Counted from the first letter of the stretch, positions 1 through 8,156 are shown. The stretch is 35,009 nt of DNA from a bacterium (GCA_021794205.1 JAJYRH010000021.1:1-35009), one strand, 5' to 3'. Numbers and translations are program-made. The notes: generated by a model from the letters alone, not told the origin.

Positions 1-59
1 ACTCGACGAAGGGCTTCGATCTTGTATTCCGACGAGTGTTGCGTGCGTTTCTTTGGCAT
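1..59 (-). CDS. IS3-family transposase OrfA, N-terminal fragment
   Basis: Only the first 19 codons are inside the window. They read MPKKRTQHSSEYKIEALRR, matching the usual start of IS3/IS911 OrfA proteins (basic start, then a Y/F-K-x-E-A-x-R helix leading into a helix-turn-helix that binds the terminal repeats). The ATG is at 59-57. AAAGG lies about 8 bases upstream and supports this start. The rest of the gene lies to the left of the window, so whether it is intact is unknown. Confidence 0.75.
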   Translation of the reverse strand, partial: MPKKRTQHSSEYKIEALRR

Positions 60-99
60 GGGATACCTTTCTGGCCCTCCTCGGGGAGTGACCTATCTT

Positions 100-126
100 G
101 GCGTCCACGAAACCGGGTAAAGTCCA
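100..126. repeat. IS terminal inverted repeat
   Basis: About 27 bases at the outer tip of the IS, read on the minus strand as TGGACTTTACCCGG followed by TTTCGTGGACGCC. The CCGGTTTCGTGGAC core resembles the ends of many IS3-family elements. The partner repeat is outside the window, so the exact border (125 or 126) is inferred from where the flanking repeat begins. Confidence 0.65.
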
Positions 127-640
127 ATACGGCGGCTTCGGCCGCCTACTCGGCGTGACACAAGCCCTACTCGGCGTGACATATCGGCCCAACGACGACG
201 AGCGACCGTGCGATGTCGGCGCACCCGACGAGCGATTAAGCGAGCGGCGAGGACCCTGACATTGCTTGTCCGAGCCGCGAGCGTCTAGCTCGGAGCGGTG
301 CGCCGCAGTCGCGCGGGAGCGTACGCGCACGAACGCGCCTCGATACGGCGGCTTCGGCCGCCTACTCGGCGTGACACAAGCCCTACTCGGCGTGACATAT
401 CGGCCCGACGACGACGAGCGACCGTGCGATGTCGGCGCACCCGACGAGCGATTAAGCGAGCGGCGAGGACCCTGACATTGCTTGTCCGAGCCGCGAGCGT
501 CTAGCTCGGAGCGGTGCGCCGCAGTCGTGCGGGAGCGTACGCGCACGAACGCGCCTCGATATGGCGGCTTCGGCCGCCTACTCGGCGTGACAAGATCGCG
601 CCTCGATACGGCGGCTTCGGCCGCCTACTCGGCGTGACAA
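127..640. repeat. 216-bp tandem repeat array with UUCG hairpins
   Basis: Two complete units of 216 bp (starting near 131 and 347) differ from each other at only a few positions. A truncated third unit starts at 563 and a 47-bp-offset fourth at 610. Each begins with the perfect hairpin GGCGGCTTCGGCCGCC (131-146, 347-362, 563-578, 610-625), which in plus-strand RNA is a six-pair stem closed by a cUUCGg loop. It is followed by CTACTCGGCGTGACA, found six times (146-160, 167-181, 362-376, 383-397, 578-592, 625-639). A second inverted repeat, CGAGC-GTCTA-GCTCG, lies in the unit body. The period is a multiple of three, which produces long open frames that I regard as incidental. The array lies just downstream of the hemL stop codon. 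Confidence 0.85.
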
Positions 641-649
641 CGTCGCGCG

Positions 650-1936
650 TTAGTTCGTGAAAATCTCGTCGAGCGACTCGCCGATCGCGACGAGCGTTGC
701 TTCAACGTCGCCGCGAGCGTGCGCGACCGATAGGAACATCACTTCGTTCTGCGACGGCGGCAAGAGAATACCGCGCGCCAGCATCGCTTCGTAGTACCGA
801 CGGTAGAGTTGTTTGTCGGCGCGGAGGGCGTCGTCGAAATTGCGATTCGGTTCGCCTTCGCGAAACTTGAAATCGACGATCGAGGCGTGCTGTACGACGG
901 CGTAGCGCAGCCCTCGCTCGGCAAAGAGCGCGCGAATTCCGTCGGCGAGTTGCGTGGCGAGTTGCTCCATCTGCGAGTAATACTGCGGATGCGATTCGAG
1001 CAAATCGAGGACGCGGTGCGCCATCCCCACTGCGAAGGGATTGCCGGCGTGGGTGCCGCCGGTAAAGACGCGGCCGTCTGGGGCAAGTTCGGCCATGATC
1101 TCGGCGCGGCCGCCGAAGGCGGCGATCGGCGCGCCGCCGCCGAGTATTTTGCCGATGGTGACGAGATCGGGGCGCACGCCGACGAGCGCGCTCGCGCCGT
1201 GCAAGCCGAGCCGCAACCAGGTGATCACTTCGTCGAACATCAGCAGCGCACCGAAGCGGTCGGCGCGTTCGCGCAGACCGGCGAGGAAGCCCGGAATCGG
1301 CGTTACGTAGCCCATGTTGCCGACGATCGGCTCGACGAGGATCGCCGCAATATCGTTTTCTCGACCGCGTATCTTTGCGTCGAGATCTTCGAGATCGTTG
1401 TAGCGCGCTACGATGACGTCTTGCGTGACGCCGAGGGGAATTCCGCTGCGACCGGCGTCGTCGGTGTGCGCCGAGGCCCCGGCGTCGAAGAGCGCGAGAT
1501 CGGAGTGGCCGTGATAATTTCCGGCAAACTTCACGATCGTGCTACGTCGCGTCGAAGCGCGAGCGACGCGGATCGCGCCCATCACCGCCTCGGTTCCGGT
1601 CGTCGCGAAACGCATGCGCTCCATCGCCGGCAGATAACCGCGAATCCGCTCCGCGAGACGAATCTCCTCGGGATGCGTCGTTCCCCACATCCAGCCGTTT
1701 GCGGCGAGCGTATCGAGATCGGTGACGAGCGCGGGGTGCGTGTGGCCGAAAAGCAACGGGCCGTACCCCATGATGTAATCGATGTAGCGCCGCCCGCGTT
1801 CGTCGTAGGCGTAGGCGCCTTGGGCGCTCACCTGGACGAACATCGGCGCCCCGATGGAATGGCCGCTCCGCACCGGCGAATCGCATCCACCGGCAAGAAT
1901 CGCGCGCGCGCGCTCGCTTGTATTTCTCGTCTGCAC
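650..1936 (-). CDS. hemL: Glutamate-1-semialdehyde 2,1-aminomutase or close class-III aminotransferase
   Basis: A PLP enzyme of about 428 residues, the normal length for HemL, which converts glutamate-1-semialdehyde to 5-aminolevulinate for tetrapyrroles. The N-terminus has the aminomutase pattern (ARAILAGGCDSPVRS, residues 10-24; compare PGGVNSPVR), then YIDYIMGYGPLLFGHTHP, the PLP-phosphate loop TTGTEAVMGAIRVAR (112-126), FDEV (234-237) and the Schiff-base lysine in GKILGGG (K263). Two motifs deviate: TWLRLGL replaces TGFRVA, and GGTHAGNP replaces the usual AGTLSGNP, so a related aminotransferase is possible. I chose GTG at 1936 because it gives the family-typical N-terminus; no good ribosome binding site is visible. 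It diverges from mrp across about 94 bp. Confidence 0.8.
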   Translation of the reverse strand: MQTRNTSERARAILAGGCDSPVRSGHSIGAPMFVQVSAQGAYAYDERGRRYIDYIMGYGPLLFGHTHPALVTDLDTLAANGWMWGTTHPEEIRLAERIRGYLPAMERMRFATTGTEAVMGAIRVARASTRRSTIVKFAGNYHGHSDLALFDAGASAHTDDAGRSGIPLGVTQDVIVARYNDLEDLDAKIRGRENDIAAILVEPIVGNMGYVTPIPGFLAGLRERADRFGALLMFDEVITWLRLGLHGASALVGVRPDLVTIGKILGGGAPIAAFGGRAEIMAELAPDGRVFTGGTHAGNPFAVGMAHRVLDLLESHPQYYSQMEQLATQLADGIRALFAERGLRYAVVQHASIVDFKFREGEPNRNFDDALRADKQLYRRYYEAMLARGILLPPSQNEVMFLSVAHARGDVEATLVAIGESLDEIFTN

Positions 1937-2030
1937 GAGGGGCGCGGATTCCGGCCCGGCCTGCCCGCGCCCTGCGGGGCTGCCTTTGGTCGCAGAGGAA
2001 TGCGGCGCTTCGCGCTTTACTAGGGAGTAT

Positions 2031-3125
2031 ATGCCGCATAGCACCATCGAAATCACGCCGCAGAGCAACATTCGCGAATTGGTCTCCTCCCTTCCGATCG
2101 CCGCCGACGTCCTCACGCAATTCGGACTGGGATGCTCGGGCTGTGGAGTCAGCAAGTACGAAACCATCGCGCAGGGCGCTGCGGCCCACGGCTTGCGCGT
2201 CGAGCCGATCCTCGCCGCCCTGACGCAAGCGCGGCTCTCGGGCTTCGTTCCGCTCATCGCCAACGAAGATCGTCTCGCGCATCGTCGCGCGCCGGGGAGC
2301 TTTAGCGGGCGGGCCAAGATCGCGCATGTCGTCCCCGTCATGTCGGGGAAAGGCGGCGTCGGCAAATCGCTCGTCACCGCACTGCTCGCACTCGGCCTTC
2401 GCCGTCGCAATCTTCGCGTCGGCATTCTCGATGGCGATATTACCGGTCCCTCGATTCCAAAACTCTTCGGCCTGCGCGATCCGCTCGCGATCGAGGCCGA
2501 TCCCAACGCGCCGAAAACGCCGCAGGGGAACCCGCAACCGTTAATGGTTCCCGCGGTCACGCGTAGCGCGATCGAAATCGTCAGTTCGAATCTCCTGACT
2601 GATAAGGAAGATACCGCGATGATCTGGCGCGGGCCGATCGTCAGCGGCGTCATCCGACAATTTTACGAACAGGTTCTTTGGAGCGATCTCGACGTATTGC
2701 TCATCGACCTTCCGCCCGGCACCTCCGACGCTCCGTTGACGGTGTTGCAGTCGCTTCCGATCGACGGCGTCGTCCTCGTCACGATGCCGCAGGCGCTCGC
2801 AACGATGATCGTCCGCAAAGCGGCGAACCTGATCCATCAACTCAAAAAACCCATTCTCGGCGTCGTCGAAAATATGTCGTACTTCACCGCCCCCGATACC
2901 GGAGTTCGCTACGACGTTTTCGGGCCGTCCTACGCGCAGCGCGTTGCCGAACTCGCCGGAGCTCCCGTGCTCGCGACGTTGCCGATCGATCCGAAGAAGG
3001 CGATGCTCGCCGACGAAGGACGGGTGGAAGAGATCGACGATCCGGTCTGCGACGAACTCGCCGCGCGCTTGCTCGATGCGCTCGCCGCGCATCCCAAGCC
3101 CAAGGAAACGATCTCGATTATCTAA
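2031..3125 (+). CDS. DUF1858 domain fused to Mrp/NBP35-type P-loop ATPase
   Basis: A 364-residue cytoplasmic protein. Residues 5-70 are a DUF1858 domain with the two-cysteine motif GCSGCG (C35, C38). Residues 98-360 are an Mrp/ApbC-type ATPase with the deviant Walker A GKGGVGKS (106-113), DGDITGPS, and the DLPPGTSDAPLT switch region. Mrp proteins carry or transfer iron-sulfur clusters. In typical members a C-x-x-C follows ENMSYF; here that stretch is TAPDTG, so both cysteines are missing, and the only cysteine pair is in the N-terminal domain. ATG at 2031 is preceded by AGGGAG. The M48 protease gene begins 3 bases after the stop, so they are probably co-transcribed. Confidence 0.88.
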   Translation: MPHSTIEITPQSNIRELVSSLPIAADVLTQFGLGCSGCGVSKYETIAQGAAAHGLRVEPILAALTQARLSGFVPLIANEDRLAHRRAPGSFSGRAKIAHVVPVMSGKGGVGKSLVTALLALGLRRRNLRVGILDGDITGPSIPKLFGLRDPLAIEADPNAPKTPQGNPQPLMVPAVTRSAIEIVSSNLLTDKEDTAMIWRGPIVSGVIRQFYEQVLWSDLDVLLIDLPPGTSDAPLTVLQSLPIDGVVLVTMPQALATMIVRKAANLIHQLKKPILGVVENMSYFTAPDTGVRYDVFGPSYAQRVAELAGAPVLATLPIDPKKAMLADEGRVEEIDDPVCDELAARLLDALAAHPKPKETISII

Positions 3126-3128
3126 GCG

Positions 3129-4328
3129 ATGAAGAACCGACGCACCCTCGCGCTGCTCGTCGGAGCCGCCGGCCTTTCGTACGTCGCCTGGCGCGCGTGG
3201 CAAAGCCGCGCGGAGTTGCTCGCACCATCGCCGCAGGGAGCGCGCGATGTCGAGCGCTACGCGCGAGAACAGCGTCGTCTCGCCGTCTTCGGCACGCTGC
3301 GATCGCTCGCACAGGCTTGGGCGCTCCCCGAGAGCCCGGTCGCCGACGTTCTCGACACGCTCGCCGCGCGCGCACCGGCGTGGCTCGCACCGGCGGCGTT
3401 CGCCGCGCCGATGACCGCAGTGAGTGCTTTGCTCGAACTCCCCGTCGATTTCATGGAAGGCTACGTCACCGAGCGACGTTACGGCCTCACCGAGCAGTCG
3501 CCGCGAAGCTGGCTCGGCGATCAACTCAAAGGCGTCGCCCTTGCGACCGCGCTCTCGGCAATTCTCGCGACGATCGGCGGCGCGGTAATTCGGCGGGCGC
3601 CGCGAGGATGGCCGCTCGTCGGCGCCGCGATCTCGCTCCCGCTGCTCGCGCTCGGCAATATCGTCGTTCCGCTCTATGTGATGCCGCTCTTCAATCGCTT
3701 CGAACCGTTGGAGGGGGAGATCGAACGACGCTTGCGCGCCCTCGCCGAGCGTTTCGGATGCGGAAACGCCGAGATCCTCACCATGAACATGAGCGCGCAG
3801 ACGACGAAGGCGAACGCATTCGTCATCGGTATCGGCAGCACGCACCGCATCGTCATCGGCGACACACTCCTCGAGAACTTCTCCCCCGATGAAATCGAAT
3901 TCGTCGTCGCGCACGAACTCGGACACTACGTCGCACGCGACACCTATCGTCTGATGGCGGCGGCGGAGGCGCTGGTGACCGCATCGCTCTTATTCGCCGC
4001 GACGCTTCCGGAGAATCGCGATACGACGACGCGCGAGCGGCCGCGTTTTCTCGCACAAATTTCGGCTCGGGTCGCTCTCGCTTCGACGCTGCTGCGCCCC
4101 CTCGTACTCAAACTCACGCGCGACCGCGAACGCGCCGCCGATCGATTTGCCATCGCCGCGACCGGCGCACCCGCGTGGGGAGTCGCCGCCTTCGAACGGC
4201 TCGCCGAACAGAATCTCGCCGAGGCGGAGCCCCCGCGCTGGTTCGAAGTGCTCTTCGCCTCGCACCCGAGTCTGCGCGAACGCATCGCCGCCCTACGCGC
4301 CGCGGGTGAAGCCCCCGCCGGCGATTAA
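3129..4328 (+). CDS. M48-family (Ste24-like) membrane metallopeptidase
   Basis: A 399-residue zinc protease. A hydrophobic N-terminal segment (about 7-24) and further hydrophobic stretches (about 88-110, 133-158, 160-185) suggest a membrane-embedded enzyme like CAAX protease 1/Ste24. YVMPLFNRFEPL matches the Ste24 family before the catalytic domain. The zinc motif HELGH lies in VVAHELGHYVARD, and a downstream E in RDRERAAD is the likely third ligand. The family cleaves membrane-associated or prenylated proteins in eukaryotes; in bacteria the substrates are mostly unknown and are taken to be membrane-protein quality control. It follows mrp by 3 bp and its stop codon overlaps that of the convergent folK-folE2 gene. 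Confidence 0.88.
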   Translation: MKNRRTLALLVGAAGLSYVAWRAWQSRAELLAPSPQGARDVERYAREQRRLAVFGTLRSLAQAWALPESPVADVLDTLAARAPAWLAPAAFAAPMTAVSALLELPVDFMEGYVTERRYGLTEQSPRSWLGDQLKGVALATALSAILATIGGAVIRRAPRGWPLVGAAISLPLLALGNIVVPLYVMPLFNRFEPLEGEIERRLRALAERFGCGNAEILTMNMSAQTTKANAFVIGIGSTHRIVIGDTLLENFSPDEIEFVVAHELGHYVARDTYRLMAAAEALVTASLLFAATLPENRDTTTRERPRFLAQISARVALASTLLRPLVLKLTRDRERAADRFAIAATGAPAWGVAAFERLAEQNLAEAEPPRWFEVLFASHPSLRERIAALRAAGEAPAGD

Positions 4329-5785
4329 CGCATCGCGTCGACGACGCGCGAGTTTCGCGTTCCGAGCCAACTCGCGAGATCGGTTTTCGCCGTGACGTAC
4401 GCGCCGCCCGCGAGCTCGCGCCGAAACTCGCCAAACGTGCCGAAGGCTTCGGCGAACGCGTCGTGCTTGTGAATCGATTCGTCGTTCACCTGGCTTGCGA
4501 AAAGAAAGGCATCGTCGCCGAAATCCGCGTAGCAGTCGAGCGCTCGCGAGAGAATTCCGCGCACGACGTCCTCGACGAACTTCGGATTATGATGCGCTTT
4601 GTTTACGATAAAAAATTCGTCGGGACGCTTTAGCAGATCGTAGGTCTCCGAAGACATCGACGATTCGACGATCTCGACGAGATCCTCGGCGCGAATCGCC
4701 TCGCCGCGCCGATCGGTGGTGCCGATCAGGACGCTGCCGCGGCCGCGTTGGTTGTGCGTCGCGCCCGGCAATGCATCGAGCGCGCGCTGCGCGTCGTCGG
4801 CAGAGAACCCGGCCTCGATGAGCTCGCGCTCCGAGTGCTCGCGCACCATCTGCTGCGCGCAGGGGCATGCGGTCATCCCTTCCGCTTCCACGCCGACGGC
4901 ATGCCGCGTCGTCTCGGGATCTGCGTGCGCGATGCCGACGAGCGTGTACGTCTCGACGCCGCGTTTCGCACTCACCGGCGTCCAGCGCTCCAGCCCGAAC
5001 TCGGCGCGAATTTTCACGTCGGCCCGAATCGCCCGCTGGGTATGGACGACGCGCTGGGCGATCCGCTCTCCCAACCGTTCGATTCGCGCGGGCATATCGC
5101 CGTCGGCGAGCACGTCGAGCAGCGTTTCTTCGAGAATCTCCGAAAAACGAGACATATGCACGCCGGCCTTATCGGGCGAGAGATCGGCGACCATCGAGAA
5201 TTCCGCATTATACACGCGCGGCTCTCCGCCCAATTCGAGGTGAATCACGCGTTTAACGCGGGCGACGCCGACGCGGTTGAGCGAGAGACGCACTTCGGGT
5301 TCTTCGTCCTGCCGATTCGAGAGAAAATGCAACGAGCGCTCGAGGCGCCGCACGCCGTTTTCATGGTGGAGGGCGGCGAGATCGCGGAGCGACTTCCCGC
5401 TGAGTCCGTCGCGCAGATCGGGAGCGATCTCCGCCAACGGCAACAGATCGAAGATGCGCTCGGAGATATCGGGGCGCACCGATCCTTGCGCGACGGTAAT
5501 ATCGATATCGATCGCCCGTGCGACGAGCGGTTCGTGGCTCGCCCGCCCGACCGCGCGTTCGACCCCGCCGGCGTACTTGACGAAATCGTCGATATCGAGC
5601 GGCCCGCGAATCTCTGCGGCGACGTTCAAAAACGCCGGACCCTGCGCGCCGTTCGCCGGAGCGCTCTCGTAGAAGCCGGAGAGCGCGAGCACCTCGACGC
5701 ACGTGCGCAGGCGCTGCAGAGCGCTGAGAATATTCGCTTGGCGATCGCCGAGATTCGATCCGAGGCTGATATGGAACTGGTACAC
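4325..5785 (-). CDS. FolK-FolE2/MptA fusion (HPPK plus type IB GTP cyclohydrolase)
   Basis: A 486-residue bifunctional protein. The first ~150 residues are a 6-hydroxymethyl-dihydropterin pyrophosphokinase: ISLGSNLGD near the start, YESAPANGAQGPAFLN, and RAIDIDITVAQG (the family's R-x-I-D-x-D motif). The rest, from about residue 165, is a FolE2/MptA-type GTP cyclohydrolase: LNRVGVARVKRVI, NAEFSMVADL, HMSRFSE, TACPCAQQMVREHSE with the metal-binding cysteine, and THNQRGRG. Sequence features resemble archaeal MptA (cyclic phosphate product) as much as FolE2 (triphosphate product), so the exact product is open. It would supply both the first pterin and the pyrophosphorylated pterin for folate. 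I prefer GTG at 5785, behind GAGAG, because it starts at the HPPK domain; an ATG at 5839 is possible. It diverges from manA. Confidence 0.88.
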   Translation of the reverse strand: MYQFHISLGSNLGDRQANILSALQRLRTCVEVLALSGFYESAPANGAQGPAFLNVAAEIRGPLDIDDFVKYAGGVERAVGRASHEPLVARAIDIDITVAQGSVRPDISERIFDLLPLAEIAPDLRDGLSGKSLRDLAALHHENGVRRLERSLHFLSNRQDEEPEVRLSLNRVGVARVKRVIHLELGGEPRVYNAEFSMVADLSPDKAGVHMSRFSEILEETLLDVLADGDMPARIERLGERIAQRVVHTQRAIRADVKIRAEFGLERWTPVSAKRGVETYTLVGIAHADPETTRHAVGVEAEGMTACPCAQQMVREHSERELIEAGFSADDAQRALDALPGATHNQRGRGSVLIGTTDRRGEAIRAEDLVEIVESSMSSETYDLLKRPDEFFIVNKAHHNPKFVEDVVRGILSRALDCYADFGDDAFLFASQVNDESIHKHDAFAEAFGTFGEFRRELAGGAYVTAKTDLASWLGTRNSRVVDAMR

Positions 5786-5866
5786 GCTCTCTCGTTTCCG
5801 GCCCGGCCCACACGTTCCCCGCAGCACTCGCCAGGACACCGCACTCCGGGGCGAAAACCAGCGGCC

Positions 5867-6946
5867 ATGGCCGACGTATTCACGAATCTAGCTCTCGCAC
5901 CGCTTCGCCTCGATCCCGTCCTCACGCCCGCTATCTGGGGCGGCGAGGCGCTCGTTCGGCTCTACGGTAAAAGCGGCGACCCCAACGCACGCATCGGCGA
6001 GTCGTGGGAATGTTGGGAAGGGAGCCGAGTCGCCGACGGCCCGCTCTCCGGCAGCACGCTCTCATCGCTGCGCACGACGTTCGGAGCCCGCCTCATGGGC
6101 CATCTCGATTCCGATCGCGTTTTCCCCATTCTGACGAAATTCATCGACGCGCGCGACTGGCTCTCGGTGCAAGTGCATCCGACCGATGCCTACGCGCAAC
6201 GCGTGGAACACCAACCCTTCGGAAAGACCGAATGTTGGTTCGTCCTGCACGCCGAACCGAATGCGGAGATCGTGCTCGGGTGGACGCGCGATACCTCGCG
6301 TGATGAATACGAACGTCGCGTCGCCGACGGCACGCTCGGCGAGCTCCTTCGCCGCGTTCCGGTACGGAGCGGCGATGCATTCTATCTTCCGTCGGGAACC
6401 CTGCACGCAATCGGTCCCGGCATCGTCGTCTACGAAACGCAACAGACCAGCGATCTCACCTATCGCATCTTCGATTGGAATCGCCTCGGCAACGATGGGA
6501 AGCCGCGCGAACTCCACGTGGCGAAGGCCGCCGACGTTCTCGATTACCGCGCCGGGACGGCCGGCGCACTGAAGACGATCGTCTATGCGTGGCAAGGCTG
6601 CTCGCGCACCGCGCTCATCTCGGACAGCAATTTTACCGTCGAGCGCTTCGAACTCGCGAACGGTGCGACCACGACCTTGCTCACCGAGGGCCTGCCCGCG
6701 ATCTTCACCGCCCTCGCCGATACGGTCGAGATCGCTCATTCCGGCGGCTCGCTCCGCCTCGCACCCTACCAGAGTGCGCTCATCCCCGCCGAGCTCGATT
6801 CGGTAACGCTCAGTAGCAGCGATACGACCGCGTTCCTCTGCATCGTTCCGACGATACCAGGGCGGCTCGCCGAACGCGTTCATCAGGCCGGCACGCTCGA
6901 CGCGACGATCGCCGATTTTCTCGCACAATTTTCTCCCGCAACGTAG
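5867..6946 (+). CDS. manA: Mannose-6-phosphate isomerase, class I type
   Basis: A 359-residue cupin-fold zinc enzyme interconverting mannose-6-phosphate and fructose-6-phosphate, which feeds GDP-mannose and cell-surface sugar synthesis. Diagnostic stretches are IWGGEALVRLYG and IGESWE near the start, FIDARDWLSVQVHP (zinc-binding QVHP), KTECWFVL, and PSGTLHAIGPGIVVYETQQ with a further zinc histidine. The length fits the short bacterial class. ATG at 5867 directly precedes the conserved N-terminus. The ribosome binding site is weak, and the 81-bp gap to the divergent folK-folE2 start would hold both promoters. lysA follows after 13 bp in the same direction. Confidence 0.92.
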   Translation: MADVFTNLALAPLRLDPVLTPAIWGGEALVRLYGKSGDPNARIGESWECWEGSRVADGPLSGSTLSSLRTTFGARLMGHLDSDRVFPILTKFIDARDWLSVQVHPTDAYAQRVEHQPFGKTECWFVLHAEPNAEIVLGWTRDTSRDEYERRVADGTLGELLRRVPVRSGDAFYLPSGTLHAIGPGIVVYETQQTSDLTYRIFDWNRLGNDGKPRELHVAKAADVLDYRAGTAGALKTIVYAWQGCSRTALISDSNFTVERFELANGATTTLLTEGLPAIFTALADTVEIAHSGGSLRLAPYQSALIPAELDSVTLSSSDTTAFLCIVPTIPGRLAERVHQAGTLDATIADFLAQFSPAT

Positions 6947-6959
6947 GAGCGCTCGAGCG

Positions 6960-8156
6960 ATGGAAGCGGCTCTCGCGCTCGCGCAGCGTTTCGGAACGCC
7001 GTTGGTCATTTACGATCTCGAACGACTCGACGCGGCGGTCGCTCGCGTTCTCGCCGCGGCGAAACCGTTCGATATCGAGGTCTCCTACGCCGGAAAGGCC
7101 TTCCTTTGCGTTGCATTCGCGCGCTATCTCCACGAACGCGGCATCGGCATCGACGTCAGTTCGCTCGGCGAATTCGAAACCGTTCGACGCGCGGATATTC
7201 CGCCCGAGGCGCTCACGCTGCACGGCTGCATGAAGAGCGAGGCGGAGATCTCACTCGTCGTCGACGGCTTCGTCGGCCGTTCGGTCGTCGACGGTTGCGA
7301 GGAGCTCCACCGCACGATCGAGCGCTCCGCTGCAGCATCGCCGACGCCGATTCTCCTGCGCCTCAATACGGGGATTGCCGCCGCGACGCACGCGGCGATT
7401 CGCACCGCCGGTGAGGCGAGCAAATTCGGGATCGCACCCGATGGCGAAGGCGAAGCGCTCGCGCTTCTGCGTTCGGCGAACGGTCGCGTGCGCTTTCTTG
7501 GGCTGCACGCCCACCTCGGTTCGCAGATCGAAGAGCGCGCGGCCTTCGTCGCCCACGGTCTCGCACTCGTCGATGCCGCGGCGCGCTTCGCGGTCGCTGG
7601 GTTCCCGGTCGAACGCATCGTTCTCGGCGGCGGTTTTGTCGACGATCCGGCTCCGGCGCTCGCCGCCTGTATTCCGGCGATGCGCGCGCGAGCTCAAGAA
7701 CGGGGCATCGCATTCCCGCGGATCGGTATCGAGCCCGGCCGCGCAATCGTCGCCGCTGCGGGAACGACGATCCTGCGCATCGGAGCGGTGAAACGCACCT
7801 CCCACACGCGCATCGCCATCTGCGATGGAGGGCTCTACGAGAATCCGCGCCACGCCCTCTATGGCGTCACGCATCCGGCGATCGTTTTTTCCCACGAGGG
7901 CGAAGCAACCGAACCGACGCTTCTCTGCGGGCGCTCCTGCGAGAGCGACGAAATGGGCACCTACGAGTTCCCGCGTTCGTTAGCAGCGGGTGACGCAATC
8001 GCCCTTCTCGATACCGGAGCGTATACGGTGAGCATGGCTAGTACCTACAATCGATTCGCACGCCCCGCCGTCGTCGCGGTGCGCGGAGGCGAGGTGGCGC
8101 TCTGGATGCGCGCGGAGACGCTCGACGAAACGGTTGGGCGCGACGTCCGTGCGTAA
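6960..8156 (+). CDS. lysA: Diaminopimelate decarboxylase
   Basis: A 398-residue PLP-dependent group IV decarboxylase making lysine from meso-diaminopimelate. The PLP lysine is K46 in YAGKAF. GIDVSSLGEF, HAHLGSQI and the glycine loop VLGGGF bind the cofactor phosphate, EPGRAIV follows, and the substrate motif CESDEMG (C327-E328-S329-D330) with GAYTVSMASTYNRF supplies the active-site cysteine and tyrosine from the other subunit. It is slightly shorter than the usual 415-430 residues, mostly at the N-terminus. A GGAG lies about 10 bases before the ATG. It overlaps the next gene (PBP4) by 8 bp, so lysine/cell-wall functions are coupled. Related ornithine/arginine or carboxynorspermidine decarboxylases are less likely given the CES-D motif. 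Confidence 0.88.
   Translation: MEAALALAQRFGTPLVIYDLERLDAAVARVLAAAKPFDIEVSYAGKAFLCVAFARYLHERGIGIDVSSLGEFETVRRADIPPEALTLHGCMKSEAEISLVVDGFVGRSVVDGCEELHRTIERSAAASPTPILLRLNTGIAAATHAAIRTAGEASKFGIAPDGEGEALALLRSANGRVRFLGLHAHLGSQIEERAAFVAHGLALVDAAARFAVAGFPVERIVLGGGFVDDPAPALAACIPAMRARAQERGIAFPRIGIEPGRAIVAAAGTTILRIGAVKRTSHTRIAICDGGLYENPRHALYGVTHPAIVFSHEGEATEPTLLCGRSCESDEMGTYEFPRSLAAGDAIALLDTGAYTVSMASTYNRFARPAVVAVRGGEVALWMRAETLDETVGRDVRA

Larger units (their letters stand above)
1..126 (-). mobile_element. End of an IS3-family insertion sequence (partial)
   Basis: The window opens inside an insertion sequence. Reading the minus strand from 126 leftwards, there is a terminal sequence beginning TGGACTTTACCCGG (terminal inverted repeat, about 100-126), a short leader with a ribosome binding site, and then the start of an OrfA-type transposase running off the window at base 1. 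The order terminal repeat, leader, small helix-turn-helix OrfA is that of IS3-family elements. The second end and OrfB are outside the window, so completeness and the target duplication cannot be judged. The element abuts the first repeat copy of the array at 127-640. Confidence 0.8.

Noticed and set aside
266-504. Open frames of 68-69 codons inside the 216-bp repeats, and a stop-free minus-strand frame across the units
   Set aside because: The period is a multiple of three and the DNA is GC-rich, so frames stay open by chance; the products are arginine/serine-rich with no recognisable domain, and hairpins explain the structure better.
131-625. The hairpin repeats as a CRISPR array
   Set aside because: Spacing is 216 or 47 bp with identical, not variable, intervening sequence, and no cas genes are present.
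1937-2653. N-terminal extension of the HemL-like protein (up to 667 residues)
   Set aside because: It runs antisense through the mrp gene, has no family similarity, and GTG 1936 gives a family-typical N-terminus and length.
2541-3926. Long antisense frame (461 codons) across mrp and the M48 gene
   Set aside because: Charged low-complexity translation typical of a shadow frame; both sense genes have clear motifs.
4748-5866. Upstream extension of manA
   Set aside because: It is antisense to folK-folE2; ATG 5867 precedes the conserved start of phosphomannose isomerases.
6062-7009. Antisense frame of 315 codons over manA
   Set aside because: Shadow of manA and the lysA start, no recognisable motif.
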